Shown one piece after another: positions 6,188 through 6,613 of a DNA stretch of 6,613 nucleotides. The notes under the pieces were generated by a model. It saw only the letters and a list, made by a program, of their open reading frames with translations, was not told the DNA's origin and did not search any database. The position numbers and the translations under genes were made by a program. The DNA comes from Bacillota bacterium (lineage in GTDB: Bacteria; Bacillota; Clostridia; Acetivibrionales; DSM-1351), in contig JAEZIV010000318.1 of the NCBI GenBank assembly GCA_023436515.1, positions 1 through 6,613 on the forward strand, in the 5' to 3' direction. Each line of letters starts with the position of its first letter. The first letter of the stretch is position 1.

Positions 6188-6613
6188 TTAAAGACCAGCA
6201 TATTTGTTAATTATTTCTATATATTCATCAGGATAAAATCCAATATCACCGCTAAATCTTGTAAGAGCAATCAAGCCCCCATCAATCTCAGATATAGCTG
6301 CAAGCATATCTGCATTGTCTGATTTGAGCCCACCGCCATAAACAACCGGTAAGCCATTTGTTTCTTGCTTTACATAATGAGCTATTTTTTCTATATATTC
6401 CTTCGACGGTGGAGTTTTTCCAGGTCCAATTGCCCAAACGGGTTCATAAGCTATGGCAATTTTTGATAAATCTACATCATCAAGCCCTATCTCAAGCTGT
6501 CTTCGTAAAACTTCCTTCCATTTATTTTGCTCTTCTGATGCTTCTCCTATACAGTATAGAACTTTTAACCCTGCATTTATTGCGCATTTAACCTCTTTAT
6601 TAAGCAAACGATT
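6188..6613 (-). CDS. Triosephosphate isomerase (TIM) family paralogue, N-terminus outside window
   Basis: The 141 visible residues are the C-terminal part of a TIM-barrel isomerase of the triosephosphate isomerase family. IAYEPVWAIGPGK holds the catalytic Glu and the hinge of mobile loop 6 (canonical AIGTGK), and VVYGGGLKSDN matches the YGGSV loop 7. Loop 8, normally GFLVGGASLK with the two glycines that bind substrate phosphate, is replaced by GGLIALTRFSGDIGF. Normal TIM is about 250 residues, so roughly 110, including the Asn, Lys and His catalytic residues, lie beyond base 6613. The frame is open through the window edge; a TTG near the edge is internal, not the start. The rewritten loop and its place in an accessory operon suggest a paralogue for another substrate, as with TIM-family isomerases acting on tetrulose phosphates in erythritol catabolism. 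It ends 30 bases before the LarA homologue and is the first visible gene of the operon. Confidence 0.82.
   Translation of the reverse strand, partial: NRLLNKEVKCAINAGLKVLYCIGEASEEQNKWKEVLRRQLEIGLDDVDLSKIAIAYEPVWAIGPGKTPPSKEYIEKIAHYVKQETNGLPVVYGGGLKSDNADMLAAISEIDGGLIALTRFSGDIGFYPDEYIEIINKYAGL

Noticed and set aside
1..6613. Mobile element, CRISPR array, tRNA or rRNA
   Set aside because: No transposase or integrase motifs, regularly spaced repeats, terminal inverted repeats or RNA gene folds were seen; almost all bases are in catabolic genes.

Overview
The window is AT-rich and gene-dense, and every supported gene lies on the minus strand. Strong Shine-Dalgarno sequences, A/T-rich codon choice and LacX-type and Bacillus-type enzyme variants suggest a low-GC Firmicute, probably a clostridium. 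This is inference from style and protein families, not a species match.

Read in the direction of transcription (from base 6613 down to 1), the layout is: a 5'-truncated triosephosphate isomerase paralogue (6188-6613); a LarA-family nickel-pincer racemase/epimerase homologue (4685-6157); a PfkB-family sugar kinase (3521-4642); a TauE/SafE (TSUP) membrane carrier (2776-3495); a LacX-type aldose 1-epimerase (1791-2669); a NagA-like amidohydrolase (627-1778); and a 3'-truncated NagB-like deaminase/isomerase (1-584). Most gaps are 12 to 42 bases and each gene has its own ribosome binding site, so this looks like one operon. The 106-base gap before the epimerase is the only real break. No terminator, RNA gene, mobile element or CRISPR array is visible. 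Two weak promoter-like sites, before the kinase and before the epimerase, could give internal transcription.

Taken together the genes look like a dedicated catabolic route for an unusual, probably N-acetylated, sugar or sugar acid. In outline: anomer interconversion (epimerase), deacetylation (NagA-like), deamination or isomerisation (NagB-like), phosphorylation (PfkB), rearrangement of a small sugar phosphate (TIM-like), a hydroxy-acid epimerisation (LarA-like), and export of an anionic product (TSUP). The order of steps and the substrate are inference.

The most striking point is that the three genes resembling central phosphosugar enzymes (NagA, NagB, TIM) all keep most catalytic residues but differ from the textbook enzymes at the places that hold the substrate phosphate. 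NagB also has Asn in place of a catalytic Asp. The LarA homologue keeps its cofactor residues but differs at substrate-side positions. This suggests a pathway retooled for a substrate whose phosphate is absent or replaced by another group, such as a carboxylate or sulfonate. No upstream importer, aldolase, regulator or larB/C/E cofactor genes are in the window.
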